Shown here: positions 33,708 through 42,796 of the stretch, one piece after another
Position numbering within the stretch: the stretch's first letter is position 1
Layout: each line of letters begins with the position of its first letter
Origin: Treponema sp.
GTDB lineage: Bacteria; Spirochaetota; Spirochaetia; Treponematales; Treponemataceae
Length of the DNA stretch: 64,000 bases
Assembly: GCA_017525605.1 (NCBI GenBank)
Contig: JAFXSM010000013.1
Span: 83,161-147,160 of the forward strand
Direction of reading: 5' to 3'
Position numbers and translations under genes: made by a program
Notes under the pieces: model-generated
Seen by the model: only the letters and a program-made list of their open reading frames with translations
Database searches by the model: none
What the model was told of the DNA's origin: nothing

Positions 33708-34610
33708 TCAGACAAAGCAGAACGCAGCCTGAACGGTCATCGACTTGGATTTGGCTTCGTTCGGCAAATCAAGAAACGCAGCTTGTCTTCGGAAACTTCC
33801 GAAGACATTTTTTTTGCCGTTTTCAATATTCAACGAAGACTCGACAGCCGAACAACAGGTGCAGTCGGTCGCAACGACGATGTTCTCGCTTTTCACGCCG
33901 GCTTTTTCAAGCACAAAAAGATTAGCCTTTGTGAGCGAAAGAGCGAATTTCGTTCTGCAGTTTTCGTTTTCAGAATCAGCAATTTCAGAAACGCAATCGC
34001 CGCCGAAGTTGCTCCGAAAATATCCGGCACGCTCCTCATCGACCATGTAGCAGCAGTCGCCGATATGAGGGCCGATTGCGGCGCAGATTGATTCGGGCTT
34101 TGAGCCGTAAAGCTCCGTCATTTTCCGAACGCCCTCACCTATTATGCCTGTCCCTTTCCAGCCGGAATGGAACGAGCCAAATGCGCCTGTCTCAGTGTCG
34201 TACAAAAAAAGCGGGACGCAATCAGCGACAGTGACAGTTGGAACGAGAAATCGGTTTTTTGTCACGATTCCGTCTGCCTGAACATTTTGCGTGTCGCCTT
34301 CGTTTTTCGACTCTACGACGATTTTTGAATGGATAAGTTCGACCGGAACGATTTTTCTTTTGCAGTCGCAGATTCGTTTTTCCCCGACGCAATTTCCCGA
34401 GCAGACGTGCGGAGAAGCTTTTCCTATGTAATTGATGATTTTTTCACGGTTGGGATTCGTCTCATTCCAGCGGAAGCGCATTGTTCCCGCATTCAAAAGA
34501 GTCATTCCCCAAAATGCAGAACCGAGGGGCTTTCCGCCAAAATAAAACGGAAGAGTCACGAATTCGGAATCAGAACCGACAAAACTGCAAACTGAAATTT
34601 CGTTCATCAT
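33708..34610 (-). CDS. YfiH/LACC1-type purine nucleoside phosphorylase (laccase domain)
   Basis: 300 residues. The zinc site is visible as LIHSK, VTVADCVPLFLYD and GSFHSGWKGTG, the H/C/H set of the family once called polyphenol oxidase and now known to phosphorolyse and deaminate purine nucleosides. AAIGPHIGDCCYMVDEE is also diagnostic. There is an insertion rich in cysteine (HVCSGNCVGEKRICDCKRK near residue 70) not usual for the family, which could bind a metal. Ends with FRRQAAFLDL... typical of the C-terminus. Gene spacing of two bases to the DUF5312 gene indicates an operon. Confidence 0.88.
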   Translation of the reverse strand: MMNEISVCSFVGSDSEFVTLPFYFGGKPLGSAFWGMTLLNAGTMRFRWNETNPNREKIINYIGKASPHVCSGNCVGEKRICDCKRKIVPVELIHSKIVVESKNEGDTQNVQADGIVTKNRFLVPTVTVADCVPLFLYDTETGAFGSFHSGWKGTGIIGEGVRKMTELYGSKPESICAAIGPHIGDCCYMVDEERAGYFRSNFGGDCVSEIADSENENCRTKFALSLTKANLFVLEKAGVKSENIVVATDCTCCSAVESSLNIENGKKNVFGSFRRQAAFLDLPNEAKSKSMTVQAAFCFV

Positions 34611-34612
34611 TT

Positions 34613-36343
34613 TCAGATTTCAACAAGGCTTTGCGGAGCATCGACATTTTCAAGTTCGCGCACAAGAGTCAGCGCATTGCTAAGCGAGTCCTTCGCCTCT
34701 TTGAGCGTCGCGATGAACGCAGGGTTCTCATGCCCCTGAATCCTTGAAAGGTTCGTGAGCGTGTCATACTTGGAATCTTTGATGAAGCCGAGTATTCCGT
34801 CGAGGAGCATCATCATTTCCCTATCCGCCTCGCCGAACGCGTGCAGAATCGACTGCATTTCCGACTCAATCTCGCGCATCGTTTTCTCAAGAAGGTTCTG
34901 CCCTTGCAGCGTTCGCATTCCGTTCTCGTCTTTCGTGTCCTTGCTGAACACAATGCCGAATTCGCCGGTAGGACGAAGCTTGTCGCAGAATGTGTTAATC
35001 GCAATCGAAAGATGAACGATATTGTTGAATGCCTCCGTGTACAAAAGCTGGTTTTCTTTTCTCTTGAAAGAACCTTCAATCATCACGGTCTTGAGCGCGA
35101 TTTCGTAAGTCTTCGGGAATTTCTCCGTGAAATACCAATTCAAAAAGCCCGACGTAAGCTCATAGCGGAAGAAGAAATCGGAATCAACACTCCACGGGCG
35201 GTTAGGAAGAACAGGGAATTTCTCAAGCCCGAAATTGTCTTTCAGACCGATTCGAAGGCTTTCCTTTTTGCATTCGGTGACCCACAAATTCCATCTGTAG
35301 TCGAAAATTTTCTTCCACTGCGCCTTGTATTTCGCGAACCAGTCCTCGCCGCCATAGAATTTCGCAGGCATCCATTTTGAGTCGCCGAAAATGACACGCG
35401 AGACAGAACGCATCGGAACGGAAGTCATGAACATGTGAATCGTAGAGGCATTCGCGCGCGCATTGTTCATGAAGTTGATTGCGGCTTTGTCCTCACCGCC
35501 GGCATCTTCCGAGAATTTGCGCGATTTTCTGACCGCAAAAAGATACAAGCTCTCAAGGAGATTGTCGGAAAGGCGGAACCCGTTGCACAAAAGCTTCGCT
35601 AGAGACTCGAATTCGCTTCCGACGACGCTGAATGCGCAAGTATGGACGGAATAAGAAACCTCAGAGAACGGGCTTAAAATTTTGATGAACGGAATCTTGG
35701 TGAACTGACGAAGCCATTCGACAGTTTTCACGGCCTCATACATTCTCTGCTTCGAATCCACAGGAATGTTCTGTAGAATGTCTTCCATGCTTCGAATCAG
35801 CTCAACGCGAAGCTCCGGTTTTTCGCCGGTGATGACAGGAGTCAAGAGCGGATTCGTGTTCTCAGAAAGCTCATCGTCAACATCGCTCATTATGATTGAC
35901 GCAAGGAAAACGTAGAAAGAGCCTTCGTCCTTGTCGATTGCGACAATGTACGGGCGGAGAAAATCAGCAGCCTCTTTCAGCTCCACGATTTTTTCATAAA
36001 GCTGAGTAAGAAGAAGCCCTTTTTTCGCATCCACAAGGCCTGGATAATTTCTCTGAAGATTTTTGCTGATTTCAGAAATCTTTATCTCATTGAAAAGCAC
36101 GACAGGCTTTGTATTCGTAAAAACAGAACGCAGCCAGAGAAGAATCCTGAAACCGAGCGATTCTTTTTTCAGCTGCTCGTCAAGCGGAATCTCAGGCTCC
36201 TCTTCCGAAACCTCGACAGGCTCGAAACTCTCTTCTTCATACGAAGATGCAGAATCATGCATTTTTTCAAGCATGTTCATCCTTTCTTCTTTTGACATAC
36301 CGGAAACCAGGTTGTCGAATGAATTTTCATTTTCCCTTTCCAT
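34613..36343 (-). CDS. DUF5312-type spirochaetal protein
   Basis: 576 residues, cytoplasmic. The N-terminal segment NLVSGMSKEERMNMLEKM and the acidic stretch that follows (EESFEPVEVSEEEPEIPLDE, given as the first 20 residues) precede a short hydrophobic-basic helix (LGFRILLWLRSVFTNTKPVV). The rest is helical with many aromatic residues. I recognise this as the DUF5312 family, restricted mainly to spirochaetes, function unknown. It is immediately upstream of yfiH on the same strand. Confidence 0.75.
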   Translation of the reverse strand: MERENENSFDNLVSGMSKEERMNMLEKMHDSASSYEEESFEPVEVSEEEPEIPLDEQLKKESLGFRILLWLRSVFTNTKPVVLFNEIKISEISKNLQRNYPGLVDAKKGLLLTQLYEKIVELKEAADFLRPYIVAIDKDEGSFYVFLASIIMSDVDDELSENTNPLLTPVITGEKPELRVELIRSMEDILQNIPVDSKQRMYEAVKTVEWLRQFTKIPFIKILSPFSEVSYSVHTCAFSVVGSEFESLAKLLCNGFRLSDNLLESLYLFAVRKSRKFSEDAGGEDKAAINFMNNARANASTIHMFMTSVPMRSVSRVIFGDSKWMPAKFYGGEDWFAKYKAQWKKIFDYRWNLWVTECKKESLRIGLKDNFGLEKFPVLPNRPWSVDSDFFFRYELTSGFLNWYFTEKFPKTYEIALKTVMIEGSFKRKENQLLYTEAFNNIVHLSIAINTFCDKLRPTGEFGIVFSKDTKDENGMRTLQGQNLLEKTMREIESEMQSILHAFGEADREMMMLLDGILGFIKDSKYDTLTNLSRIQGHENPAFIATLKEAKDSLSNALTLVRELENVDAPQSLVEI

Positions 36344-36415
36344 AGCGGCTAATTCTAAACTATATAAGTGAATGTATCAAACTTTGCACGGTCGTTTTAA
36401 CAACAAAACAGCAGA

Positions 36416-36460
36416 AAAAAAGTGCACCGGAAAAACCGTGATTATTTTCCGGTGCACAAA
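36416..36460 (-). terminator. Intrinsic terminator after leuB
   Basis: A 13-base perfect stem GTGCACCGGAAAA / TTTTCCGGTGCAC with a ten-base loop, followed on the minus strand by a T-rich tract. It lies 30 bases beyond the leuB stop codon and isolates leuB from the DUF5312 gene. Confidence 0.9.
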
Positions 36461-36488
36461 AAATCAGAAAACTGATTAGAAATCAGAA

Positions 36489-37583
36489 TTATTTGTTCAA
36501 ATATTCAACTACAAGCTCACCCATCTTCTTTGTTCCGACGAGCTTGCCTGCAGCCTTGACTTCCTCAAGGTGAGAGCCTGCGATGTCTCCAGTTCTCCAG
36601 CCGTCGTCAAGAACCTTGTTGACAGCGTTCTCGATTTCCTTTGCTTCTTTCTCAAGCTTGAATGAGTAGCGGAGGAGCATTGCAGCGGAAAGAATCGTAG
36701 CAAGCGGGTTAGCCAAATCTTTTCCTGCGATGTCAGGAGCAGAACCGTGAATCGGCTCGTAAAGTCCAGGTCCAGTTCCGTCGCCCAAAGATGCGGAAGC
36801 GAGCATTCCGATTGAGCCTGTAATCTGAGAAGCCTCGTCAGAGAGAATGTCGCCGAACATATTCGAAGTCGCGATGACATCGAACTGTCTCGGATTCCTT
36901 ACCATCTGCATAGAAGCGTTGTCGATGTAGAGATAAGAGAGGGCTACGTCTGGATAGTCCTTCTTCACGTCCTCCGCGACGCGTCTCCAGAGCTGAGAAG
37001 AGTTCAGAATGTTCGCCTTGTCGACGACGCAGAGCCTCTTCTGCCTGTTCTGCGCATACTCGAATCCCATGCGGACAATGCGCTCGATTTCAGGGCGAGT
37101 GTATTTTTCAGTATCCCATGCAGTGTTTCCGTCTTCCGATGTTCCGCGCTCACCGAAATAGATTCCGCCAGTAAGCTCGCGGACGATGAGGATATCAAGC
37201 CCATCGCCGACGATTTCGTTCTTGAGCGGGCAAGCGTCCTTGAGCTGCTTGAACATGAGAGCCGGGCGAAGATTTGCGAAAACCTTCATTCCGCCGCGGA
37301 GTCCGAGCAAAGCTTTTTCCGGGCGAAGCTCAGAAGCGAGGTTGTCCCACTTAGGACCGCCTACAGCACCGAGCAATGCGGCATCAGAGTCGAGCGCAAT
37401 CTGCAGCTGCTCTTTCGGGAGAGGATGACCGAACTGGTCAATTGCTGAACCGCCGGCAATTACTTTTGTGTAGTTCCATTTGTGTCCGTACTTTTTTGCA
37501 ACAGCATCGAGAACGTTCACAGCCTCAGCAACGACATCAGGACCAATTCCGTCACCAGGAATCAAAGCGATTGTCTTTTCCAT
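36489..37583 (-). CDS. leuB: 3-isopropylmalate dehydrogenase
   Basis: Third enzyme of leucine synthesis; also acts on methylmalate in the citramalate route to isoleucine. 364 residues. Motifs: IALIPGDGIGPDVVAEAVNV, LLGAVGGPKWDN, VRELTGGIYFGERG and LYEPIHGSAPDIAGKDLANP. The leuA/leuC/leuD genes are not adjacent; cimA at 42974 supplies citramalate, so LeuB may serve both branches. Single-gene transcript ended by the terminator at 36416-36460. Confidence 0.97.
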   Translation of the reverse strand: MEKTIALIPGDGIGPDVVAEAVNVLDAVAKKYGHKWNYTKVIAGGSAIDQFGHPLPKEQLQIALDSDAALLGAVGGPKWDNLASELRPEKALLGLRGGMKVFANLRPALMFKQLKDACPLKNEIVGDGLDILIVRELTGGIYFGERGTSEDGNTAWDTEKYTRPEIERIVRMGFEYAQNRQKRLCVVDKANILNSSQLWRRVAEDVKKDYPDVALSYLYIDNASMQMVRNPRQFDVIATSNMFGDILSDEASQITGSIGMLASASLGDGTGPGLYEPIHGSAPDIAGKDLANPLATILSAAMLLRYSFKLEKEAKEIENAVNKVLDDGWRTGDIAGSHLEEVKAAGKLVGTKKMGELVVEYLNK

Positions 37584-37661
37584 TTTCGTAAATACACTCC
37601 TATAAAAAAAATCACCTTAACTTTAGCATTTTGGGCGATTGTTAACAATGAAAGAGGAGAT

Positions 37662-39419
37662 TCAAGCAAAAGTGTTTGACGAGAAAACTAGCCGCAAAGG
37701 TGTTGCCAACCAACCTAAATCCACAAGTCTAAACTTTATCAACTCCCGCGACACGTCAAAAACAGACATCAACCTGTTTGTAATTTTCATGAAGATGTCC
37801 TTATTACACGGCTGATGATCAAGATACAAATAGTGTCCATTTTTGCAGGTAAGATGATATTCGTAAATAAGTTTTACAAATTCCGATTTTAGACTACAGT
37901 CATCCAAGACAATGTAGCTTGCGAGAATATTCGCCTGAGTTTCCATTCTCTTTGATTCTTTTGTAGTCTGAAAAAAATAGGAAAAACTGTCTTTGCTTTT
38001 TTCCAAAAGCGATTTATGCAATACAAGGTGGCTTATCTCATGTGCAATAGAAAATTTCAGAAGATGTAAATCAACTGAATTCATTCCATAGATAAGAATC
38101 TTTTTGTTAGCATAGTCTACAAGGCCATATACCTTTTGCGGAAATGTACACGAAGGTTCTGTTACGGGATAATCAACAGAGAAATTGAAATGCGATTTCA
38201 GATACCGCACAAGGGCTTCCGTTTCTATGGAAAATATATTGGATTCATTTTCTGCATATATTTCAGAACGTATCTTACTTGCAATTTTCTTCAATTCATC
38301 CTTGCTGATAAATGGAATCTCTTCAGGATCCGAGCACGAATCCGCCTTCGCATATAACTCAGCATTGCTTATAGAAGAATGATAATATCCAGGAAAGATT
38401 CCTCTAAAAAAAGAAGCCAAGCTAGCATGAAAATTGTGAAAATAACCAACTAGAAAATTGTTTAGAATTTTATAATTTTCCTGAAGAATAGCTTTCTGCA
38501 TTTCTTTTTCACTTTTTTCATACTCCAAGTAAGTCATAGTTTGATAAAGGGATCTCGGAGCAAGCCATTTTATCTTGTCCTCATCAAAAATCCGTAAAAT
38601 ACCAATTCCCATTACTTCCGCATAATCAAGCGCATTTTTCTCAAATGATTTATTTGTCACAAAAACAGCCTTGCAGCATCCTGAAACTTGATTAACTTTG
38701 CTCCAAAACAGCACCAGCTCATCTTTTGTAATTTGGCTATTTGATTTTTTGCATTTGACCAAAATTTTTAATGATGGAATAGAGTTTTCTCCGTTATAGT
38801 TTTCTATTGCTATATCAAAACGTTCCTCTGTATCTTCCTGATAAAGTTCATATAATTCATGCCTGAAGATTTTATATCTCGGAGATTTAAAAGCCCAATC
38901 TTCTTTTTCAATAGCCTTCTGAAAAATTCCGTATGCAAAATTTAGGAATTCTTCTTGTTCGTCGTCTTTTTTTGAAGACCTTTCTGCCGTTTTTCTGTAC
39001 TCACTGTCAGCACTCACAATTATTTCATCAAAAATATCAGCACATTTGTCTTCAACATTATTTTCATCGCAATCGATTCCATATTCCCTGAATTTCAGAA
39101 CAAGATGACGAAAATTGTCGTCAGTGTTCAAAATATAATTTTTCAGAAAATCCATGAATCTATTTCGTTCAAAGTGCTTTGCGATTATTTCAAAATTCTG
39201 CCTAGAAATTTTTCTGCTGCCATCGAAGTATTTTCTTGCAGTTTCCTCGCTTTTTATGGGGTTATAAGAGTTGAAATCTTCAGTTTTAAAAATTGCCGAC
39301 TCATCGTTTTTAGAAACATCTTCAAGACACCCATCAAACAAATCAAGCACAAAAGAGCCATTACTGGCTTTTCTGCTATAAAAGACCTTCAGTATCTTTG
39401 CAAAATCAGAAAAAGTCAT
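37662..39419 (-). CDS. Fusion of Mrr-like nuclease fold and ImmA/IrrE-like metallopeptidase
   Basis: 585 residues. Residues 1-140 are helical and unrecognised. Residues 180-290 resemble an Mrr-type restriction-endonuclease fold: ERFDIAIENYNGENSIPSLK, ILVKCKKSNSQITKDELVLF, CCKAVFVTNKSF and a terminal GIGILRIFDEDKI. Residues 430-505 look like an ImmA/IrrE (COG2856) peptidase: YANKKILIYG, then the zinc motif AHEISHLVLH with HEISH at 460-464 and the third ligand in METQANILASYIVL. Such peptidases cleave phage or ICE repressors. The codons are AT-rich, and it opens an accessory island. A defence or mobile-element control role is an inference. Confidence 0.68.
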   Translation of the reverse strand: MTFSDFAKILKVFYSRKASNGSFVLDLFDGCLEDVSKNDESAIFKTEDFNSYNPIKSEETARKYFDGSRKISRQNFEIIAKHFERNRFMDFLKNYILNTDDNFRHLVLKFREYGIDCDENNVEDKCADIFDEIIVSADSEYRKTAERSSKKDDEQEEFLNFAYGIFQKAIEKEDWAFKSPRYKIFRHELYELYQEDTEERFDIAIENYNGENSIPSLKILVKCKKSNSQITKDELVLFWSKVNQVSGCCKAVFVTNKSFEKNALDYAEVMGIGILRIFDEDKIKWLAPRSLYQTMTYLEYEKSEKEMQKAILQENYKILNNFLVGYFHNFHASLASFFRGIFPGYYHSSISNAELYAKADSCSDPEEIPFISKDELKKIASKIRSEIYAENESNIFSIETEALVRYLKSHFNFSVDYPVTEPSCTFPQKVYGLVDYANKKILIYGMNSVDLHLLKFSIAHEISHLVLHKSLLEKSKDSFSYFFQTTKESKRMETQANILASYIVLDDCSLKSEFVKLIYEYHLTCKNGHYLYLDHQPCNKDIFMKITNRLMSVFDVSRELIKFRLVDLGWLATPLRLVFSSNTFA

Positions 39420-39436
39420 TATCTATCCCCCCATGT

Positions 39437-39472
39437 TGTCCGAAAGTTGTCCAAAACTGTCCGCGTTTGTCC
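39437..39472 (-). promoter_or_regulatory. Four TGTCC iterons at helical-turn spacing
   Basis: On the plus strand TGTCC begins at 39437, 39448, 39458 and 39468 (spacings 11, 10, 10), each preceded by T/C-rich or GT context (GTTGTCC twice). On the minus strand this is GGACA four times on one face of the helix, 18-53 bases upstream of the Mrr/ImmA-like gene start and facing the divergent DUF4417 gene. It is a probable binding array for a regulator. Confidence 0.65.
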
Positions 39473-39576
39473 CAACTGATTTTTTTCTAAGTTTTATATT
39501 TCTGAACAGGACGGTCGAATAACGATTTTTGACGCTATCCGCCATACCACCATTCTAACATATTTACATTTTTCAA

Positions 39577-40338
39577 ATGGAGGACAAAGAAATGAAGGAG
39601 AAAGAGAATACATCTTTCAAAAAGCCGAATGAAACGCATAAGGGAAAACACTCCGCTAAGTCACAGAAAAACCTTATTGACGACGGGTTCAATGCAGAAT
39701 TAGTTGAAACAGCAACATTCACAGGGCTGCTTGAAATTCCGCTTATCAAAAAACCAGATGAATTCATCATCCCTAAAGGCATGATTCCATACAATGAGCT
39801 TGACAAGTCTAAAAACTATGAAGAATTTGTCTGTTTCTACGAACACGACATCCATTTCCGCGACATTTTAACAGCCACAAAAGAACAGATTGAATTTCTG
39901 AAAAAATTCAAAGGTGTAATCAGTCCGGACTGCTCACTTTACTATGACATGCCTCTAGTTTTGCAGATGACAAATACTTATTTGAACCGCCAGATTGGTC
40001 ATTATTTGCAAACACAAGGAATATATGTAATTCCAAACGTTCGCTGGGGAGACGAACGCAGCTACCTGCGCATAATTCCAGGCGAACGGCCGTTCGCCTT
40101 TTTGAGACTTGAAAAACATGGAATCTATTCAATCGGGACTTATGGTTGCTGCAAAACAGCTGAATACAAGCACCATCTGAAAGAAGGTTTGCGTTCATTC
40201 ATCAATGAAATAGAGCCTGAAATCATTCTTGTATACGGAGCCATGTCGGATTCGATTTTTGGAGAGTTCAAAAATGACGTCCATTTCGTACATTTTGATG
40301 ATTGGACTAAAGCACAACATTCACAGGGAGGCAAGTAA
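39577..40338 (+). CDS. DUF4417 family protein
   Basis: 253 residues. A charged N-terminal tail (KEKENTSFKKPNETHKGKHS) precedes a globular domain with FICFYEHDIHFRD-like FVCFYEHDIHFRD, VISPDCSLYYDMPLVLQM, GIYVIPNVRWGDERSY and SIGTYGCCKTAEYKHHLKEG, which I recognise as DUF4417, a family common in phages, plasmids and integrative elements with no settled function. The start codon of the EndoU-type gene follows the stop by one base, so the two are coupled. Confidence 0.8.
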   Translation: MEDKEMKEKENTSFKKPNETHKGKHSAKSQKNLIDDGFNAELVETATFTGLLEIPLIKKPDEFIIPKGMIPYNELDKSKNYEEFVCFYEHDIHFRDILTATKEQIEFLKKFKGVISPDCSLYYDMPLVLQMTNTYLNRQIGHYLQTQGIYVIPNVRWGDERSYLRIIPGERPFAFLRLEKHGIYSIGTYGCCKTAEYKHHLKEGLRSFINEIEPEIILVYGAMSDSIFGEFKNDVHFVHFDDWTKAQHSQGGK

Positions 40339-40339
40339 A

Positions 40340-40822
40340 ATGGGTAGCGGAAGAAGCGGAATTTATTACACGACGCATGGAAGCCACATGATTCATCACA
40401 TTGCATTGATTCATTCTCTTGAAGGCGAGTATACAATGCCTTCAAGACCGGGACAGTTGCCTAGATTAAAGAGTGGTGGACACGGACAAGATGCAATAGA
40501 TTTCATGGATAAAAACGGCATAAAATACAACATAGTTAAAACTTACAAAAATGGTGTTCGTGTTGGAAATGTTCCAAGCCACAAAAAAGGTTCGAAGGCA
40601 AAAGGAACAAATCAATCATGGTTTCCAAAATCCTGGGGACAAAAAGAAGTTGTAAAAGCAGCAGAACATGTCTGTGGTCTAAAACAGAATGCTCATGCCA
40701 AAGACGGTCAGAAACTTTATGGTAAATACAAGGGTATTCTGGTCGTGGTGATAAAAACACATGGAAATGTTGCTACAGTTTTTCCTGACAGCAACCAATC
40801 TGATAAACATAGGAGAAGATAA
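40340..40822 (+). CDS. EndoU-type nuclease toxin
   Basis: 160 residues. The C-terminal ~115 residues match the bacterial EndoU toxin pattern: GGHG (46-49, first catalytic His), a variable loop, then KAKGTNQSWFPKSWGQKEVV (87-106; the S/T-x-F-P-K-S-W signature), and GKYKGILVVVIKTHGNVATVFPD near the end. EndoU enzymes are metal-dependent RNases used by contact-dependent and other polymorphic toxins. There is no signal peptide; the short N-terminus MGSGRSGIYYTTHGS replaces the usual large delivery region, so it is either an intracellular effector or a toxin module awaiting fusion. Translational start at 40340; the longer frame runs within the upstream gene. Confidence 0.78.
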   Translation: MGSGRSGIYYTTHGSHMIHHIALIHSLEGEYTMPSRPGQLPRLKSGGHGQDAIDFMDKNGIKYNIVKTYKNGVRVGNVPSHKKGSKAKGTNQSWFPKSWGQKEVVKAAEHVCGLKQNAHAKDGQKLYGKYKGILVVVIKTHGNVATVFPDSNQSDKHRRR

Positions 40823-40824
40823 AA

Positions 40825-41271
40825 ATGAAAGAACTTATCGATAAAGAACTTTCGAAAACAAAAGATTGTTTCACACAACAGGATGACGGTCTTGATGATG
40901 AAGCATACAATCGTCTTGAAAAAATGATTCTAGAAGAATTTAATGAAGAAGGATTTGTTACTACATTTCGTCATTTGCTAAAACTTAACAACAAAATTGG
41001 TCTTGAAGTTTATTGGCAACAAAATTTGTGGTGGGAACATGCTGCCGATTTTGCGGCACAACATATAGCGGAAACAATAAATTTCATTAAAAATGATTGC
41101 TCTGCAGAGGAATTCATTTCATTGTCTGAAATATTTGATGACATCACGGAAAAAACAAAAAGCAAAGAATTTGTCGATTGTATCGAGGAAGTTGCAAAGA
41201 AATTTCCTAAAGAATGTGAAAAGTATTATCTACAGGATAATATAAAAAATTGCAAAATCATAATTGATTAG
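40825..41271 (+). CDS. Probable immunity protein for the EndoU-type toxin
   Basis: 148 residues, strongly acidic, entirely helical in appearance (EAYNRLEKMILEEFNEEGFV, LEVYWQQNLWWEHAADFAAQ), two bases after the toxin stop. Small acidic genes directly after a polymorphic toxin normally encode its immunity protein. No named immunity family is recognised. A terminator hairpin follows at 41293-41321. Confidence 0.6.
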   Translation: MKELIDKELSKTKDCFTQQDDGLDDEAYNRLEKMILEEFNEEGFVTTFRHLLKLNNKIGLEVYWQQNLWWEHAADFAAQHIAETINFIKNDCSAEEFISLSEIFDDITEKTKSKEFVDCIEEVAKKFPKECEKYYLQDNIKNCKIIID

Positions 41272-41292
41272 CAAACTTCACACAAAAAGCGA

Positions 41293-41321
41293 AAACTCTA
41301 CAGACAGGCTTTGTAGAGTTT
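41293..41321. terminator. Hairpin between convergent genes (terminator)
   Basis: A stem AAACTCTACA / TGTAGAGTTT with a nine-base loop. On the minus strand it is followed by TTTTCGCTTTTT, serving the outer-membrane protein gene; on the plus strand by a short T run, serving the immunity gene. Confidence 0.72.
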
Positions 41322-41327
41322 CATCGC

Positions 41328-41963
41328 TTAAAACGTCAATCCGACGCCTAAAGAAAGATTCTTGTTGAGACCGACGTAGCCGTACCAGTTCATTACGCAG
41401 TCAAGGCTGAGCTGGGAGAACACGCGGAAACTGTCGGAAAGGATGTATTCGACTCCGGCGGCGGCACGCAAATCCGCATTGAAGTGGGAATATGACTTCG
41501 TGTGCACCCACTCTTCGTTCTCGCTGGTGAAAAGCGAGTTGAAAAGGACTTCGACGACTTCAGAACCGAATGACTTGAGGAGATTTCCGTCCCTGTGCAG
41601 CATTCCGACCGCCCCCAAAAGATAAATTCCGACCGGTATCGCGGAAAAATCCTTGTAAAGTCCCATTCCCAAGAAAAGCTCCGGGTACGCCTTGAAATCA
41701 GAATACTTTGAAAGCTCGTTGAATTTCGGCTGCAAACCGAGCGACAAATAAAGGAAAGAATAGTCGAATCTAAAATGCCAGTCCGATTCGAATCCCCAGT
41801 TAAACTCATCGTTGATAAGAGGCGCGACGTGCATTATGACAGCCGAGGCTGAAATTCCGTTTGAGGGAGTTTTGTCCTCGTATGCGAAAAGAGAAAAACT
41901 TAAAAAAAACAGAGCGGAAACGACAATGAGTTTCCTGCAGATAAAATTTCCGAAAGTTCTCAT
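41328..41963 (-). CDS. Putative outer-membrane beta-barrel protein
   Basis: 211 residues from the Met at 41963, which begins a signal peptide (KLIVVSALFFLSFSLFA, cleavage after AFA/YED). The mature part alternates polar and aromatic residues in beta fashion (FDYSFLYLSLGLQPKF, FSAIPVGIYLLGAVGML) and ends in a strand SLGVGLTF with terminal Phe, the usual outer-membrane C-terminal signal. No close family is recognised. The upstream 15 codons (from 42008) are rejected because the hydrophobic leader fits the shorter start. Confidence 0.7.
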   Translation of the reverse strand: MRTFGNFICRKLIVVSALFFLSFSLFAYEDKTPSNGISASAVIMHVAPLINDEFNWGFESDWHFRFDYSFLYLSLGLQPKFNELSKYSDFKAYPELFLGMGLYKDFSAIPVGIYLLGAVGMLHRDGNLLKSFGSEVVEVLFNSLFTSENEEWVHTKSYSHFNADLRAAAGVEYILSDSFRVFSQLSLDCVMNWYGYVGLNKNLSLGVGLTF

Positions 41964-42097
41964 ACACAGAATTATATCATGGAATCCATAAAAAACTTGA
42001 TTTCGCATTGTTTCTATTCATAAAATGTTGAAAATTAGAGTGTTCTGAAAATCTAAATTATCGGACAAGTCTATTATCAGAGAATCAGGAGATTTTT

Positions 42098-42784
42098 ATG
42101 GAAGATTACAAGAAAGAATTCATCGACTTCATGGTTGAGTGCCAGGTGCTCAAATTCGGCTCGTTCACGCTCAAATCTGGAAGGCAGTCGCCGTTTTTCA
42201 TGAACGCGGGCGCATACGTCACAGGAAGCCAGCTCAAGCGTCTCGGCGAATTTTATGCGAAGGCGATTCACGACAATTTCGGGGACGACATCGACGTTTT
42301 CTTCGGGCCTGCATATAAAGGAATTCCGCTTGCGGTCGTAACTGCCGTGGCATATTCTTCGCTCTACGGAAAGGAAATCAAATACTGCTCGGACAGGAAA
42401 GAGGCGAAAGACCACGGAGCTGACAAAGGCGGTCTTCTCGGCTACAACATCAAGGACGGCGACCGCGTTGTAATAATCGAGGACGTGACAACTTCGGGAA
42501 AATCAATCGAAGAAACATACCCGAAAATCAAGGCGCAGGAGACGACACCGGGCGGAATCAAAATCGTCGGAGAAATCGTCTCGCTCAACAGAATGGAGAA
42601 AGCACCTGACTCGACGAAAGCCGCGCTCGACATGATTTCCGAAAAATACGGATTCCCAGCAAAAGCAATCGTCACGATGAACGACGTAATCGACGCGCTC
42701 TACACGAACGGCGACAAGAAAATCATCACCGACGAAATCAAGCGCGAAATCGACAAATACTACGAGGAATACGGCGCAAAATGA
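42098..42784 (+). CDS. pyrE: Orotate phosphoribosyltransferase
   Basis: Makes OMP from orotate and PRPP in pyrimidine synthesis. 228 residues. FGSFTLKSGRQSPFFMNAG (orotate loop), FFGPAYKGIPLAV, the catalytic loop region DRKEAKDHGADKGGLLG, and the PRPP motif VVIIEDVTTSGKSIEET are complete. Ribosome site AATCAGGAG. It is monocistronic as far as visible, with family-1 repeat copy B starting 12 bases after the stop. Confidence 0.97.
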   Translation: MEDYKKEFIDFMVECQVLKFGSFTLKSGRQSPFFMNAGAYVTGSQLKRLGEFYAKAIHDNFGDDIDVFFGPAYKGIPLAVVTAVAYSSLYGKEIKYCSDRKEAKDHGADKGGLLGYNIKDGDRVVIIEDVTTSGKSIEETYPKIKAQETTPGGIKIVGEIVSLNRMEKAPDSTKAALDMISEKYGFPAKAIVTMNDVIDALYTNGDKKIITDEIKREIDKYYEEYGAK

Positions 42785-42796
42785 TTTCAGGCGAAT

